From Paenibacillus_D tarimensis_A (GTDB lineage: Bacteria; Bacillota; Bacilli; Paenibacillales; Paenibacillaceae), in contig CP166298.1 of NCBI GenBank assembly GCA_041281825.1, positions 496,001-560,000 of the forward strand: 64,000 nucleotides of DNA. Reading direction: 5' to 3'. Positions 39,313 through 47,350 of the stretch are shown here, piece by piece. Made by a program: the position numbers and the translations under genes. Under the pieces are notes generated by a model that was not told where the DNA came from, did no database searches, and saw only the letters and a list, made by a program, of their open reading frames with translations. Position 1 is the first letter of the stretch, and every line of letters begins with the position of its first letter.

Positions 39313-39329
39313 AGTCAAAGAAAGTCAAA
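39313..39329 (+). promoter_or_regulatory. CtsR operator (heptad direct repeat)
   Basis: AGTCAAA-GAA-AGTCAAA matches the CtsR consensus RGTCAAA-NAN-RGTCAAA exactly. It overlaps the expected transcription start, so CtsR would block its own operon until heat or McsB relieves it. Confidence 0.9.
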
Positions 39330-39414
39330 GTCAGAATGTTGTTTTAGACTTTGCGTTGGCTTTAACGCCATACCGACTGTAGGTAAGGATGCATGTTCTG
39401 GGAGGTTGGTGGGG

Positions 39415-39876
39415 ATGCGTAACATTTCGGATACTCTTGAGCATTTTCTTAAGCAGCTGCTTCAGGAAAGTCCCGACGGTGCAATTGAGATCCAACGAAA
39501 TGATCTTGCCGACCGATTCTCCTGCGTACCGTCGCAAATCAATTATGTAATCAGCACTAGGTTTACACTGGAGAAAGGTTATATTGTTGAAAGCAAGCGC
39601 GGCGGAGGCGGATATATCCGTATACAACGCGTGGAGCTGCCGCTGCTGAAAGCCATTCAAGGCCATATTCAGCATACGGTTGGCAATGAGGTCGATCAAT
39701 CGACCGCCGAGGGATTGATTTATCAATTACAGGAAGCGAATATGATTACCGGTCGGGAAGCGAATCTGCTTCGCGCCGCAGTATGCCGGGAGGTTCTTGC
39801 GCTTAAGCTGCCGCTAAGAGATGAGATCCGCGCCAAGATTTTGAAATCAATGCTCATTTCACTGCTTGTTAAATAG
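39415..39876 (+). CDS. ctsR: transcriptional repressor of class III stress genes
   Basis: A 153-aa CtsR with an N-terminal winged helix-turn-helix. The highly conserved CVPSQINYVISTRFT and the glycine-rich wing RGGGGYIRI, which senses temperature, are both present. It represses clpC, clpP and related genes and is inactivated on heating. The ATG at 39415 follows GGGAGG by 9 bases; three codons open upstream hold the ribosome-binding site. First gene of ctsR-mcsA-mcsB-clpC, under its own operator. Confidence 0.97.
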   Translation: MRNISDTLEHFLKQLLQESPDGAIEIQRNDLADRFSCVPSQINYVISTRFTLEKGYIVESKRGGGGYIRIQRVELPLLKAIQGHIQHTVGNEVDQSTAEGLIYQLQEANMITGREANLLRAAVCREVLALKLPLRDEIRAKILKSMLISLLVK

Positions 39877-39895
39877 CGGACGACTGTTTAATGCT

Positions 39896-39973
39896 GAGAG
39901 ACATGAAGCGGAGAGACTTTGAGCTCGGCTCAAAGATCGTTATGTCATGCTCAAAGATCCCTATGAAAGGAGG
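39896..39973 (+). repeat. RBS-bearing repeat, copy 4 (between ctsR and mcsA)
   Basis: GAGAGACATGAAGCG and GAGAGACTTTGA lead to a CTTTGAGC-TCG-GCTCAAAG hairpin, two tandem 21-base GCTCAAAGATCxxTATG modules (39928 and 39949), then AAGGAGG, the mcsA ribosome-binding site. Confidence 0.85.
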
Positions 39974-39982
39974 GATAAGCCG

Positions 39983-40504
39983 GTGCATTGTCAGGAATGC
40001 GGAAAAAGACCTGCAACGCTTCATTTTACAAAGATTGTAAATGGAGAAAAGACCGAGTTCCACTTATGCGAATCGTGCGCCAGGGAGAAGAGCGACAGTA
40101 TCCCGGGCACCCCAAACGGATTTTCCATTCACAGCTTGCTGTCGGGGTTGCTTGATTTTGAGAAGACGGGCGGGACCGCCGGTCTCGGACCGAAGCCTCA
40201 AACGATTCGCTGCGACGAGTGCGGTTTGACGTACTCCCAATTCAGCAAGATCGGCCGATTCGGCTGTAGTGCCTGTTATCGGCATTTTACCGACCGCCTT
40301 GATCCGTTATTCAAACGTGTGCATGGAAACACCGTACATGTCGGAAAAATTCCGAAAAGGTCGGGCCGGCAAATTCAGCACCGTCGTGAAATCGAACAGC
40401 TGAAGAGAGAACTGCAGCAGCGGATTGAACGGGAGGAATTCGAAAATGCGGCTAGAATCCGCGACCGCATTCGCGAATTGGAGCGAAAGGTAAAGGATGA
40501 ATAG
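39983..40504 (+). CDS. mcsA: McsA, activator of the protein arginine kinase
   Basis: A 173-aa McsA with four CXXC pairs (C3/C6 onward: CQEC, CESC, CDEC, CSAC) that bind zinc, and a C-terminal UVR-type coiled coil (REEFENAARIRDRIRELE). It binds and activates McsB and so controls CtsR and ClpC. The start is GTG 39983, 9 bases after AAGGAGG, giving the normal MHCQECG N-terminus. The 12 codons open upstream (MLKDPYERRDKP) are repeat copy 4 and not McsA. Confidence 0.95.
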   Translation: MHCQECGKRPATLHFTKIVNGEKTEFHLCESCAREKSDSIPGTPNGFSIHSLLSGLLDFEKTGGTAGLGPKPQTIRCDECGLTYSQFSKIGRFGCSACYRHFTDRLDPLFKRVHGNTVHVGKIPKRSGRQIQHRREIEQLKRELQQRIEREEFENAARIRDRIRELERKVKDE

Positions 40505-40548
40505 TATGAAGAGGATTACCAGCCGGAAATGAGCAGGGAGGGGTAGCT

Positions 40549-41613
40549 GTGGCTAAACGACGGTTTGCGCAAAATGCGCTAAGCGAATGGATGAAGGATG
40601 ACGGTCCGGATTCCGACATTGTAATCAGCAGCCGCATTCGTATTGCGCGAAATATCCGTAATCAACCGTTTCCGATGCTGGCCACCAATCAACAATCGCG
40701 GGAAGTCATGGAGCGCCTGCTCGCTGTAGCTAAAGATAATAAACTGGATCAGCTTGGACATTTCGAATCGTTTACACTCTCGGAGCTGAATGAACTTGAA
40801 AAAAGGGTATTAGTTGAAAAGCATTTGATAAGTCCGAATCTGGCCAACGAATCGCGCAGCGGCGCGCTGATCCTAAGCGATACCGAAGCGGTCAGCATTA
40901 TGATTAACGAAGAAGACCATCTTCGCATCCAATGTTTATATGCGGGATTTCAAATTAAAGAAGCCTGGTCATTGGCCAGTCGGATTGACGATATATTTGA
41001 AATGGAAGCCGATTATGCATTCGATGAGCGCAGAGGTTATTTGACCAGTTGTCCGACCAATGTCGGTACTGGAATCCGAGCGTCAGTCATGATGCATTTG
41101 CCGGCACTCGTCATTACACAGCAGATCAACCGGATTTTATCGGCAATTACACAGGTCGGTCTTGCAGTTCGGGGGTTGTACGGCGAAGGCAGTGAAGCGG
41201 TGGGGAATTTATTCCAAATCTCGAATCAAATTACCCTCGGACAAACCGAAGAGGAAATTATTGATAATCTGCACAGCGTAGCCCGTCAAATTATCGAGCA
41301 TGAAAGGGCTGCACGCGAACGGATTATTGCCGAATCCAAAGTCCGGATTGAAGACAGGGTCCGCCGTTCCTTTGGCATTTTGTCCAATGCCTCAATCATG
41401 GATTCCAAGGAAGCCGCCCAGCGGTTGTCCGATGTGCGGCTTGGAATTGATCTGAACTTGATTCATAGCGTTTCACCGAAGATCATGAATGAATTGATGG
41501 TGCTTACGCAGCCGGGATTCCTTCAGCAGGTATTCGACGAGAAGCTGAATGCGGATGAACGGGATATCCGGCGTGCTGATTTGATTCGCCGTTATTTGTC
41601 ATCCAAAACCTAA
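40549..41613 (+). CDS. mcsB: protein arginine kinase
   Basis: A 354-aa McsB with the phosphagen-kinase catalytic fold. ISSRIRIARN (ATP binding), NEEDHLRIQ (substrate glutamate) and CPTNVGTGIRASV (catalytic cysteine) are all seen. It phosphorylates arginines, marking proteins for ClpCP and inactivating CtsR. The start is GTG 40549, after GGGAGGGG. It follows mcsA by 44 bases and precedes clpC by 18. Confidence 0.97.
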   Translation: MAKRRFAQNALSEWMKDDGPDSDIVISSRIRIARNIRNQPFPMLATNQQSREVMERLLAVAKDNKLDQLGHFESFTLSELNELEKRVLVEKHLISPNLANESRSGALILSDTEAVSIMINEEDHLRIQCLYAGFQIKEAWSLASRIDDIFEMEADYAFDERRGYLTSCPTNVGTGIRASVMMHLPALVITQQINRILSAITQVGLAVRGLYGEGSEAVGNLFQISNQITLGQTEEEIIDNLHSVARQIIEHERAARERIIAESKVRIEDRVRRSFGILSNASIMDSKEAAQRLSDVRLGIDLNLIHSVSPKIMNELMVLTQPGFLQQVFDEKLNADERDIRRADLIRRYLSSKT

Positions 41614-41631
41614 TTATGGAGGTGTAATACC

Positions 41632-44094
41632 ATGATGTTTGGAAGATTTACGGAACGGGCACAGAAGGTGCTCGCATTAGCGCAAGAAGAAGCGGTGCGT
41701 TTGGGGCATAACAATATCGGAACGGAGCATATTTTGCTCGGTTTGATCCGTGAAGGAGAGGGCATTGCTGCAAAGGCGCTTGTAGGACTCGGACTGGGAT
41801 TGGAAAAAATTCAAGACGAGGTGGAAGCGTTAATCGGCAGGGGTCAGGAACAGCCGACGAATATTGCTTACACGCCGCGGGCGAAAAAGGTCATCGAGCT
41901 GTCAATGGATGAAGCACGCAAGCTTGGTCATACTTATGTCGGCACGGAGCATATCCTGCTCGGTCTGATCCGTGAAGGGGAAGGCGTTGCTGCGCGTGTA
42001 CTTAACAATCTTGGCATCAGTTTAAACAAAGCGCGCCAGCAAGTGCTCCAGCTGCTTGGAAGCAGTGAAGCTGTATCGAGCAGCCACGGCAGCTCCGCGA
42101 ACGTAAGCACACCTACGCTTGACGGGCTTGCAAGGGATTTGACGGCCATTGCCCGGGAAGGCAATCTGGATCCGGTTATCGGCCGGAGCAAGGAGATTGA
42201 GCGCGTCATTCAGGTGCTTAGCCGACGGACGAAGAATAATCCGGTATTAATCGGAGAGCCGGGCGTAGGTAAAACGGCGATTGCCGAGGGGCTGGCACAA
42301 AAAATCATCGCCAACGAAATTCCCGAAACGCTTCGCGACAAACGCGTGATGACGCTCGATATGGGATCCGTTGTAGCCGGCACGAAATACCGCGGTGAAT
42401 TTGAAGATCGTCTGAAAAAGATCATGGATGAAATTCGCCAGGCCGGCAATATCATACTATTTATCGATGAGCTTCATACGTTAATCGGTGCCGGAGGCGC
42501 AGAGGGCGCGATCGATGCTTCGAATATTTTGAAGCCGGCGCTTGCCCGCGGCGAGCTGCAATGTATCGGCGCGACCACATTGGATGAATACCGGAAATAT
42601 ATTGAAAAGGATGCCGCGCTTGAGCGTCGTTTCCAGCCTATAACTGTCGACCAGCCTTCTTCGGATGAAGCCATTCAGATACTGCATGGGTTGCGCGACC
42701 GTTATGAAGCGCATCACCGGGTGAAGATTACCGACGATGCCATTGTGCAGGCGGTAAAGCTGTCGGACCGTTACATTACGGACCGTTTCCTGCCGGATAA
42801 AGCGATCGACCTGATCGACGAAGCGAGTTCCAAAGTAAGACTTCGTTCCTATACCGTACCGCCGAATCTAAAACAACTCGAGAGCCGATTGGATGACATC
42901 CGGAAAGAGAAGGATGCGGCTGTGCAAAGCCAGGAATTCGAAAAAGCGGCGGCGCTTCGCGATACGGAACAGAAGATACGGGAAGAGCTCGATGTCACAA
43001 AGAATCAATGGAAAGAAAAACAGGGACGCACCGATTCTGAAGTAACGCCGGAGGATATCGCGCAGGTGGTGGCGAGCTGGACCGGTATTCCTGTCAGCAA
43101 GCTGGCGGAGGAAGAGACGGAGCGTCTGCTGAAAATGGAAGAAATATTGCACGATCGCGTCATTGGCCAGGGCGATGCGGTTAAAGCGGTCTCCAGAGCG
43201 ATCCGCCGTGCAAGAGCGGGACTTAAAGATCCGAAGCGGCCGATGGGCTCCTTCATCTTCCTCGGGCCGACTGGGGTAGGTAAGACCGAGCTGGCGAGAG
43301 CGCTTGCCGAAGCGATGTTCGGCGACGAGAATGCGGTTGTCCGAATTGATATGTCCGAGTATATGGAGAAGCATTCGACTTCAAGGCTGGTCGGAGCGCC
43401 TCCGGGATATGTCGGTTATGAAGAAGGCGGCCAATTGACGGAGAAGGTTAGACGTAAGCCATACTCGGTCGTTCTGCTCGATGAGATTGAGAAGGCCCAT
43501 CCGGAAGTGTTCAACATTTTGCTCCAGGTGCTTGAGGATGGACGCCTGACCGATTCGAAAGGCCGGGTTGTCGATTTCCGCAATACGCTGATCATTATGA
43601 CATCCAATATCGGAGCGGACCAAATCAAGCGCAACTCGACGCTTGGATTCACCGCTGTACAGGATGCCGGGCGAGAATTCGCGCAAATGAGAGACAAAGT
43701 GTTGGCTGAGCTGAAGAAGAGCTTCAGGCCGGAGTTTTTGAACCGGATCGACGAGACGATTGTGTTCCACTCGCTGGAGGAGGAACATATCGCGCAAATC
43801 GTTACTCTGATGTCCGAAGAGCTTCGCAAGCGTCTGCGTGAGCAGGAAGTCGATTTCACGCTTACGGACTCGGCGAAACAATTCCTTGCCAAGGAAGGCT
43901 TCGACCCGCAGTACGGCGCACGCCCGCTGCGCAGAGCGATTCAGAAGCATATTGAGGACCGGTTGTCCGAAGAGCTGCTGATGGGCACTATTTCGAAGGG
44001 AGATACGCTCACCATTGATGAGAAGGATGGCGAGCTGGTCGTACTGAAGGGAAAGCATGAGCAAGAAGCGGAGCCTGCGGCGAATAATAAATAA
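41632..44094 (+). CDS. clpC: ATP-dependent Clp protease ATP-binding subunit ClpC
   Basis: An 820-aa class I Hsp100 AAA+ unfoldase. The N-terminal double Clp repeat (about 1-145) binds adaptors and phospho-arginine. D1 has Walker A GEPGVGKTA and Walker B ILFIDELHT; the middle domain carries a UVR-like segment (SQEFEKAAALRD); D2 has GPTGVGKTE and VVLLDEIEKAHP. It feeds substrates to ClpP. The start is ATG 41632 after TATGGAGG (41635 is also possible). Last gene of the operon. radA and disA, which follow it in B. subtilis, are absent here. Confidence 0.97.
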   Translation: MMFGRFTERAQKVLALAQEEAVRLGHNNIGTEHILLGLIREGEGIAAKALVGLGLGLEKIQDEVEALIGRGQEQPTNIAYTPRAKKVIELSMDEARKLGHTYVGTEHILLGLIREGEGVAARVLNNLGISLNKARQQVLQLLGSSEAVSSSHGSSANVSTPTLDGLARDLTAIAREGNLDPVIGRSKEIERVIQVLSRRTKNNPVLIGEPGVGKTAIAEGLAQKIIANEIPETLRDKRVMTLDMGSVVAGTKYRGEFEDRLKKIMDEIRQAGNIILFIDELHTLIGAGGAEGAIDASNILKPALARGELQCIGATTLDEYRKYIEKDAALERRFQPITVDQPSSDEAIQILHGLRDRYEAHHRVKITDDAIVQAVKLSDRYITDRFLPDKAIDLIDEASSKVRLRSYTVPPNLKQLESRLDDIRKEKDAAVQSQEFEKAAALRDTEQKIREELDVTKNQWKEKQGRTDSEVTPEDIAQVVASWTGIPVSKLAEEETERLLKMEEILHDRVIGQGDAVKAVSRAIRRARAGLKDPKRPMGSFIFLGPTGVGKTELARALAEAMFGDENAVVRIDMSEYMEKHSTSRLVGAPPGYVGYEEGGQLTEKVRRKPYSVVLLDEIEKAHPEVFNILLQVLEDGRLTDSKGRVVDFRNTLIIMTSNIGADQIKRNSTLGFTAVQDAGREFAQMRDKVLAELKKSFRPEFLNRIDETIVFHSLEEEHIAQIVTLMSEELRKRLREQEVDFTLTDSAKQFLAKEGFDPQYGARPLRRAIQKHIEDRLSEELLMGTISKGDTLTIDEKDGELVVLKGKHEQEAEPAANNK

Positions 44095-44105
44095 GAGGTG
44101 AACAT

Positions 44106-44146
44106 GGGCTGCCCTTGAGCTGAAACGATGGGGCAGCCCTTTTTAA
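44106..44146 (+). terminator. terminator of the ctsR-clpC operon
   Basis: GGGCTGCCC pairs with GGGCAGCCC across a 16-base loop, followed by TTTTTA. Confidence 0.9.
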
Positions 44147-44218
44147 ACTGTGCTACATGTGTGTACCGGCTTATAATTCATTGCCAACCGGGCCATTTCT
44201 GCATGCGTGTAAAAGCAC

Positions 44219-44247
44219 TTGACAATTGAATTAGAAATTCGTATTCT
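44219..44247 (+). promoter_or_regulatory. promoter upstream of tRNA-Thr
   Basis: TTGACA at 44219-44224 and TATTCT at 44242-44247 with a 17-base spacer. It would give a leader of about 115 bases before the tRNA. Confidence 0.7.
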
Positions 44248-44258
44248 AATAATTGTCT
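44221..44258. promoter_or_regulatory. extended dyad covering the tRNA-Thr promoter
   Basis: GACAATT and ATTAGAA on the left mirror TTCTAAT and ATTGTC on the right, around ATTCGTA, with a two-base bulge. The dyad spans the -35 to just past the -10, the position of a repressor operator. Confidence 0.55.
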
Positions 44259-44371
44259 TGCGAACAAGCGTAAACGGCTGTGTCCGTCCGCTGGCTAGAC
44301 AGTAACGTTTCGCGTAGAAATATAAGTTGGTATAGGGGTGAAGCTTATACTTTCTTATATTTAAACAATTC

Positions 44372-44447
<76 letters not shown>

Positions 44448-44464
44448 TTCAATCATCAATAACG

Positions 44465-44501
44465 ACGCGGCTTTCCGGGATCTCGGGAGCCGCGTTTTTA
44501 G
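44465..44501 (+). terminator. terminator after tRNA-Thr
   Basis: ACGCGGCT pairs with AGCCGCGT, followed by TTTTTAG. Confidence 0.85.
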
Positions 44502-44631
44502 TTGCAACACGGTGTTCAACTGCTGTGCATAACTCGCCAGTCCCCGAGCCGGTCTATTGCCCCTTAAATATATACTTTACTTCGAATGTTATTCATATAT
44601 GATCGACAATTATGGACGGTGGTGGCAGCAT

Positions 44632-44802
44632 ATGCAAATTACAGATCAGCCTGTTCAGGAGTTGGCAGAGATGCTGGAGTGCACGGAGCAGGAGATTTTG
44701 AACAAATTCAAATTTAGTGTAAACGACCAATGGTTAACCGAGGAAGAATCGATGTCCTTTATCCGTTTTTTAAAAAACGAGATGAAAAATAAAAAGGAAT
44801 AG
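44632..44802 (+). CDS. small hypothetical protein (56 aa)
   Basis: A 56-aa, mostly helical, charged protein (QELAEMLECTEQEILNKF and a basic tail ending KNKKE). I recognise no family. The ATG at 44632 follows GGTGG by about 6 bases, a modest site; an upstream in-frame ATG at 44599 has none. The frame lies between tRNA-Thr and the amidase gene on the same strand, about 90 bases before the amidase. The upstream stretch 44502-44631 shows no clear promoter. Confidence 0.5.
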   Translation: MQITDQPVQELAEMLECTEQEILNKFKFSVNDQWLTEEESMSFIRFLKNEMKNKKE

Positions 44803-44895
44803 GTCTTCGTACAAACCACGAACTTTCTCATCCCCCGATCATAGATTGGTAGAAAGAGAGCATCAGCATATTTCTGCAAAAAAGGGGGTGAGCGA

Positions 44896-45654
44896 ATGGC
44901 AACGTTTAGAATTGCACTAGATGCCGGACATGGGCCGAATACGCCCGGGAAACGTTCTCCTGACGGTACGCTTGGGGAGTTTCAATTCAATAACGCCGTT
45001 GCCGGTTATACGGCCGACCTTCTTGCCGTGTATGACGGTGTGGAGATCCTGTTTACGCATGCGGAAGATCGGGATGTCCCGCTTGCGACGCGGACGGAGG
45101 TTGCAAACGGATGGGAGGCGGATATCTTTGTCTCCATCCACGCAAACGCTTCCGGAGATGCCTGGAGCGGTATGCGCGGCATTGAGACGTATGTTCACAC
45201 AACTCGCCCTGCGGCGGCAGTCAAGCTTGCGAATGCCGTCCATCGGCAGTTGATCCGACAAACAGGATTGATCAATCGAGGCATTAAGTCTGCGGATTTC
45301 CATGTGCTTCGGGAAACTAAAATGACAGCGATTCTAGTAGAGTGTGGTTTTATGACCAATCGGGAAGAAGTCGAGCTGCTCAAAAGCGATGCTTTCCGCC
45401 GAACGTGTGCAGAATCAATTGCTGCAGGCATCGTAGAGACTTACGGGCTTTCAAAAACGGAGGATGAGCAGGCACAAGGCAATTTCATCGATGTTCCGGT
45501 AGGTCACTGGGCGGAACAAGCGATACGGAAGGCAGCTGCCTTGGGTATTATCAACGGGATCAAGTCGGATGTTTTCGGGCTTGGTGAGCCGGTGACACGG
45601 GAGCAGCTGGCTGTTATTCTCGACCGGCTGGGACTGCTGAAGGAAGAGAAATAA
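44896..45654 (+). CDS. N-acetylmuramoyl-L-alanine amidase (CwlC-like) with SLH segment
   Basis: A 252-aa Amidase_3 enzyme that cuts the bond between muramic acid and the stem peptide. The zinc ligands and catalytic residues are H12 (DAGHG), E28, H82 (SIHAN) and E149 (LVECGF). The catalytic domain starts at the very N-terminus and there is no signal peptide. One S-layer-homology segment (about 197-247: FIDVPVGHWAEQAIRKAAAL, then VTREQLAVIL) follows. B. subtilis CwlC, a mother-cell lysis amidase, has the same size and also lacks a signal peptide, and shares the FHVLRET motif. A role in sporulation is inference. The ATG follows AAAGGGGGTG. Confidence 0.88.
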   Translation: MATFRIALDAGHGPNTPGKRSPDGTLGEFQFNNAVAGYTADLLAVYDGVEILFTHAEDRDVPLATRTEVANGWEADIFVSIHANASGDAWSGMRGIETYVHTTRPAAAVKLANAVHRQLIRQTGLINRGIKSADFHVLRETKMTAILVECGFMTNREEVELLKSDAFRRTCAESIAAGIVETYGLSKTEDEQAQGNFIDVPVGHWAEQAIRKAAALGIINGIKSDVFGLGEPVTREQLAVILDRLGLLKEEK

Positions 45655-45662
45655 ACAAATCA

Positions 45663-45696
45663 AGCCCCTTCACAATCGGTTGGAGGGGTTTTCGTT
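45663..45696 (+). terminator. terminator of the amidase gene
   Basis: AGCCCCT pairs with AGGGGTT across a 14-base loop, followed by TTCG. A modest terminator. The gap to 45868 has no recognisable gene. Confidence 0.6.
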
Positions 45697-45900
45697 TGCC
45701 GATTTTTTGTCATTTTGATTCTGAAAACTTTCTCATCGGTACCGGACCAACCCGCTGCAGCTCTTGGTTAAATCTTAATAAGCTCTCATTTAATGGTAGC
45801 TTAATATTGGATTAAGGTTCGGTTCAGGTTTCGTTTGTACATTTAACATCAACGAAAGGGGGTACGGGATGTCGGCGATCCGCTTGCGGATCGAAGCGTT

Positions 45901-45929
45901 AAGAAAGATAATAAGCGGTCATCTTTCTT
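45901..45929 (+). promoter_or_regulatory. hairpin between two possible starts of the lipoprotein gene
   Basis: AAGAAAGAT pairs perfectly with ATCTTTCTT around an 11-base loop. It lies between an upstream in-frame ATG (45869, after AAAGGGGG) and the likely start at 45968. Confidence 0.5.
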
Positions 45930-45967
45930 ACTGGAACAAATTAAAAGTGATATGGAGGTCTTGCAAA

Positions 45968-46216
45968 ATGAAAATGAATAAACGGTTGTTGCTTGTATTG
46001 GCTTTTGCTCTGATGCTGATCGGTGCCGGCTGCTCGGCGGCTAATGAAGGCGGTACAGGTGTTAATGCTCCTGCAGATAATAGTACCGGGGTAGAGCAAA
46101 ATGATTCTGCTGTTGAACCTGAAGGCGGCGTCCAAGAGGACGGCGCTCCAGCCGACACCGGAACAGAAGATATGGGAACCGAAGATACATCTACAGACGG
46201 CGCATCGACCCCGTAA
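45968..46216 (+). CDS. small acidic lipoprotein, function unknown
   Basis: An 82-aa putative lipoprotein. A basic N-terminus and hydrophobic stretch lead to a lipobox-like IGAGC (Cys near residue 22). The rest is a low-complexity acidic tail rich in Gly, Asp, Glu and Thr. It should be anchored to the outer face of the membrane. The ATG at 45968 follows TATGGAGG by 9 bases. The same frame also has an upstream ATG at 45869 with its own strong AAAGGGGG; starting there would bury the signal peptide behind 33 residues, so I prefer 45968. No family recognised. Confidence 0.7.
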   Translation: MKMNKRLLLVLAFALMLIGAGCSAANEGGTGVNAPADNSTGVEQNDSAVEPEGGVQEDGAPADTGTEDMGTEDTSTDGASTP

Positions 46217-46245
46217 AGAAAACTAATCATGAGTTGATTAAACAA

Positions 46246-46287
46246 AAACGGTTGGATCAGGTAGCCCCTGATCCAACCGTTTATTGT
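46246..46287. terminator. perfect 16-bp bidirectional terminator
   Basis: AAACGGTTGGATCAGG and its exact complement flank a short loop. TATTGTTTTT follows on the plus strand and TTTTGTTT on the minus, so it can end both converging transcripts. Confidence 0.85.
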
Positions 46288-46294
46288 TTTTCAG

Positions 46295-46489
46295 TTAGTC
46301 ATTTCGGATAATCAGATACACAATCAGTCCTATAACAGGGAATACCAGTGTACCAACGAGTACTAGCAGTGCAAATTCCCTGCTTTTCCCTTTGCTTAAC
46401 GCATCGCGGTATGCCCATACGCTTGTCAGTATATTAAGTAAAAACAGACAGATTACGATCAAAATAAACGCTCCGATCCACATGCCCAT
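46295..46489 (-). CDS. small two-helix membrane protein (PLDc_N-like)
   Basis: A 64-aa protein with two hydrophobic helices (about 3-25 and 40-60) separated by RDALSKGKSRE. The pattern of W-A-Y-R-D followed by a Pro-containing second helix resembles the PLDc_N membrane module. The ATG at 46489 lies 7 bases after GAGGGGG; the 19 codons open upstream overlap the end of the NUDIX gene region and are discounted. It follows the NUDIX gene by 53 bases on the same strand. Function unknown. Confidence 0.65.
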   Translation of the reverse strand: MGMWIGAFILIVICLFLLNILTSVWAYRDALSKGKSREFALLVLVGTLVFPVIGLIVYLIIRND

Positions 46490-46542
46490 ACCAACACCCC
46501 CTCGGAATGTCTTTTGTAATACGGAACGGGATGGTTTTGGTT

Positions 46543-47169
46543 TCATCCGAGGGAGCGGAGTGCCTCGAACATCCCGGTATAATAAGACAATTCGCGCGGA
46601 ACGAAGTCGGAGACGCGCACACGCCTGGTTACGGGGAACGGCTGTCCGCCGCGGTCAGGCTCTATGCCGGCTGCGGTTATTTCGGCCAGACCGCCTCTAA
46701 ATAAGGCGATCATCTCTTCAAGATCCGCCTCGTAAACCCCGGTCACTTCTTCGGGCTGCATCTTTAAGGAGCCGAGAGGCACATCGCATTGCCATCCGAA
46801 TACATGGCTCAGCTCGCGGTCAATAAACGGAATGCCGTTTGCTTCAGCTGTCGATTCTTCACGATATTCTCCCAGCTTTACTAAATCTTCGAAATGCGGC
46901 GCTATCCCTAGTTCTTCCTCGATTTCCCGGACGGCATCCGCAATCGTTTCACCTGCAGCCAGGTGGCCGGCTACCGTAATATCGAACAGAGACGGATAGG
47001 TATCCTTGGATGAATGCCGGCGCTGGAACCGAAGCATTCGGCGGTGCCCTTCCGTACGGACGAGCCAGCAATGAAACGTCTGATGCCAATAACCGTATTT
47101 GTGTACGTCAGAGCGGGTTGCCGTGCCAATCGGATTCATATGTTCGTCATAGATATCAAAGATCTCCAT
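46543..47169 (-). CDS. NUDIX hydrolase
   Basis: A 208-aa NUDIX protein. The Nudix box GX5EX7REXXEEXGX runs from G68 to I89, including VREIEEELG with the metal-binding glutamates. The N-terminus (IYDEHMNPIGTATRSDVH) is like that of the Idi-related YfcD/YrfG-type NUDIX hydrolases, which cleave nucleoside diphosphates linked to other groups. The substrate is unknown. The ATG at 47169 has only a weak GAGG-like site upstream. The next gene downstream on the strand encodes a small membrane protein. Confidence 0.88.
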   Translation of the reverse strand: MEIFDIYDEHMNPIGTATRSDVHKYGYWHQTFHCWLVRTEGHRRMLRFQRRHSSKDTYPSLFDITVAGHLAAGETIADAVREIEEELGIAPHFEDLVKLGEYREESTAEANGIPFIDRELSHVFGWQCDVPLGSLKMQPEEVTGVYEADLEEMIALFRGGLAEITAAGIEPDRGGQPFPVTRRVRVSDFVPRELSYYTGMFEALRSLG

Positions 47170-47350
47170 TGCTCAGTCCGTCCTCCATAAGATCGCCCAT
47201 TTACTATTGCAGCTTTATTATAACGCAATTGGGCGGAGGCTGTACCGATAAATAAAAATGGCATTGTTTCGACAAGTAAAAAAGGTTTTTTTGGAAATTT
47301 GTCGAATTTTAACAACTGCCAGCGAATTTTGATGACAAAAGAGGGAAAGA

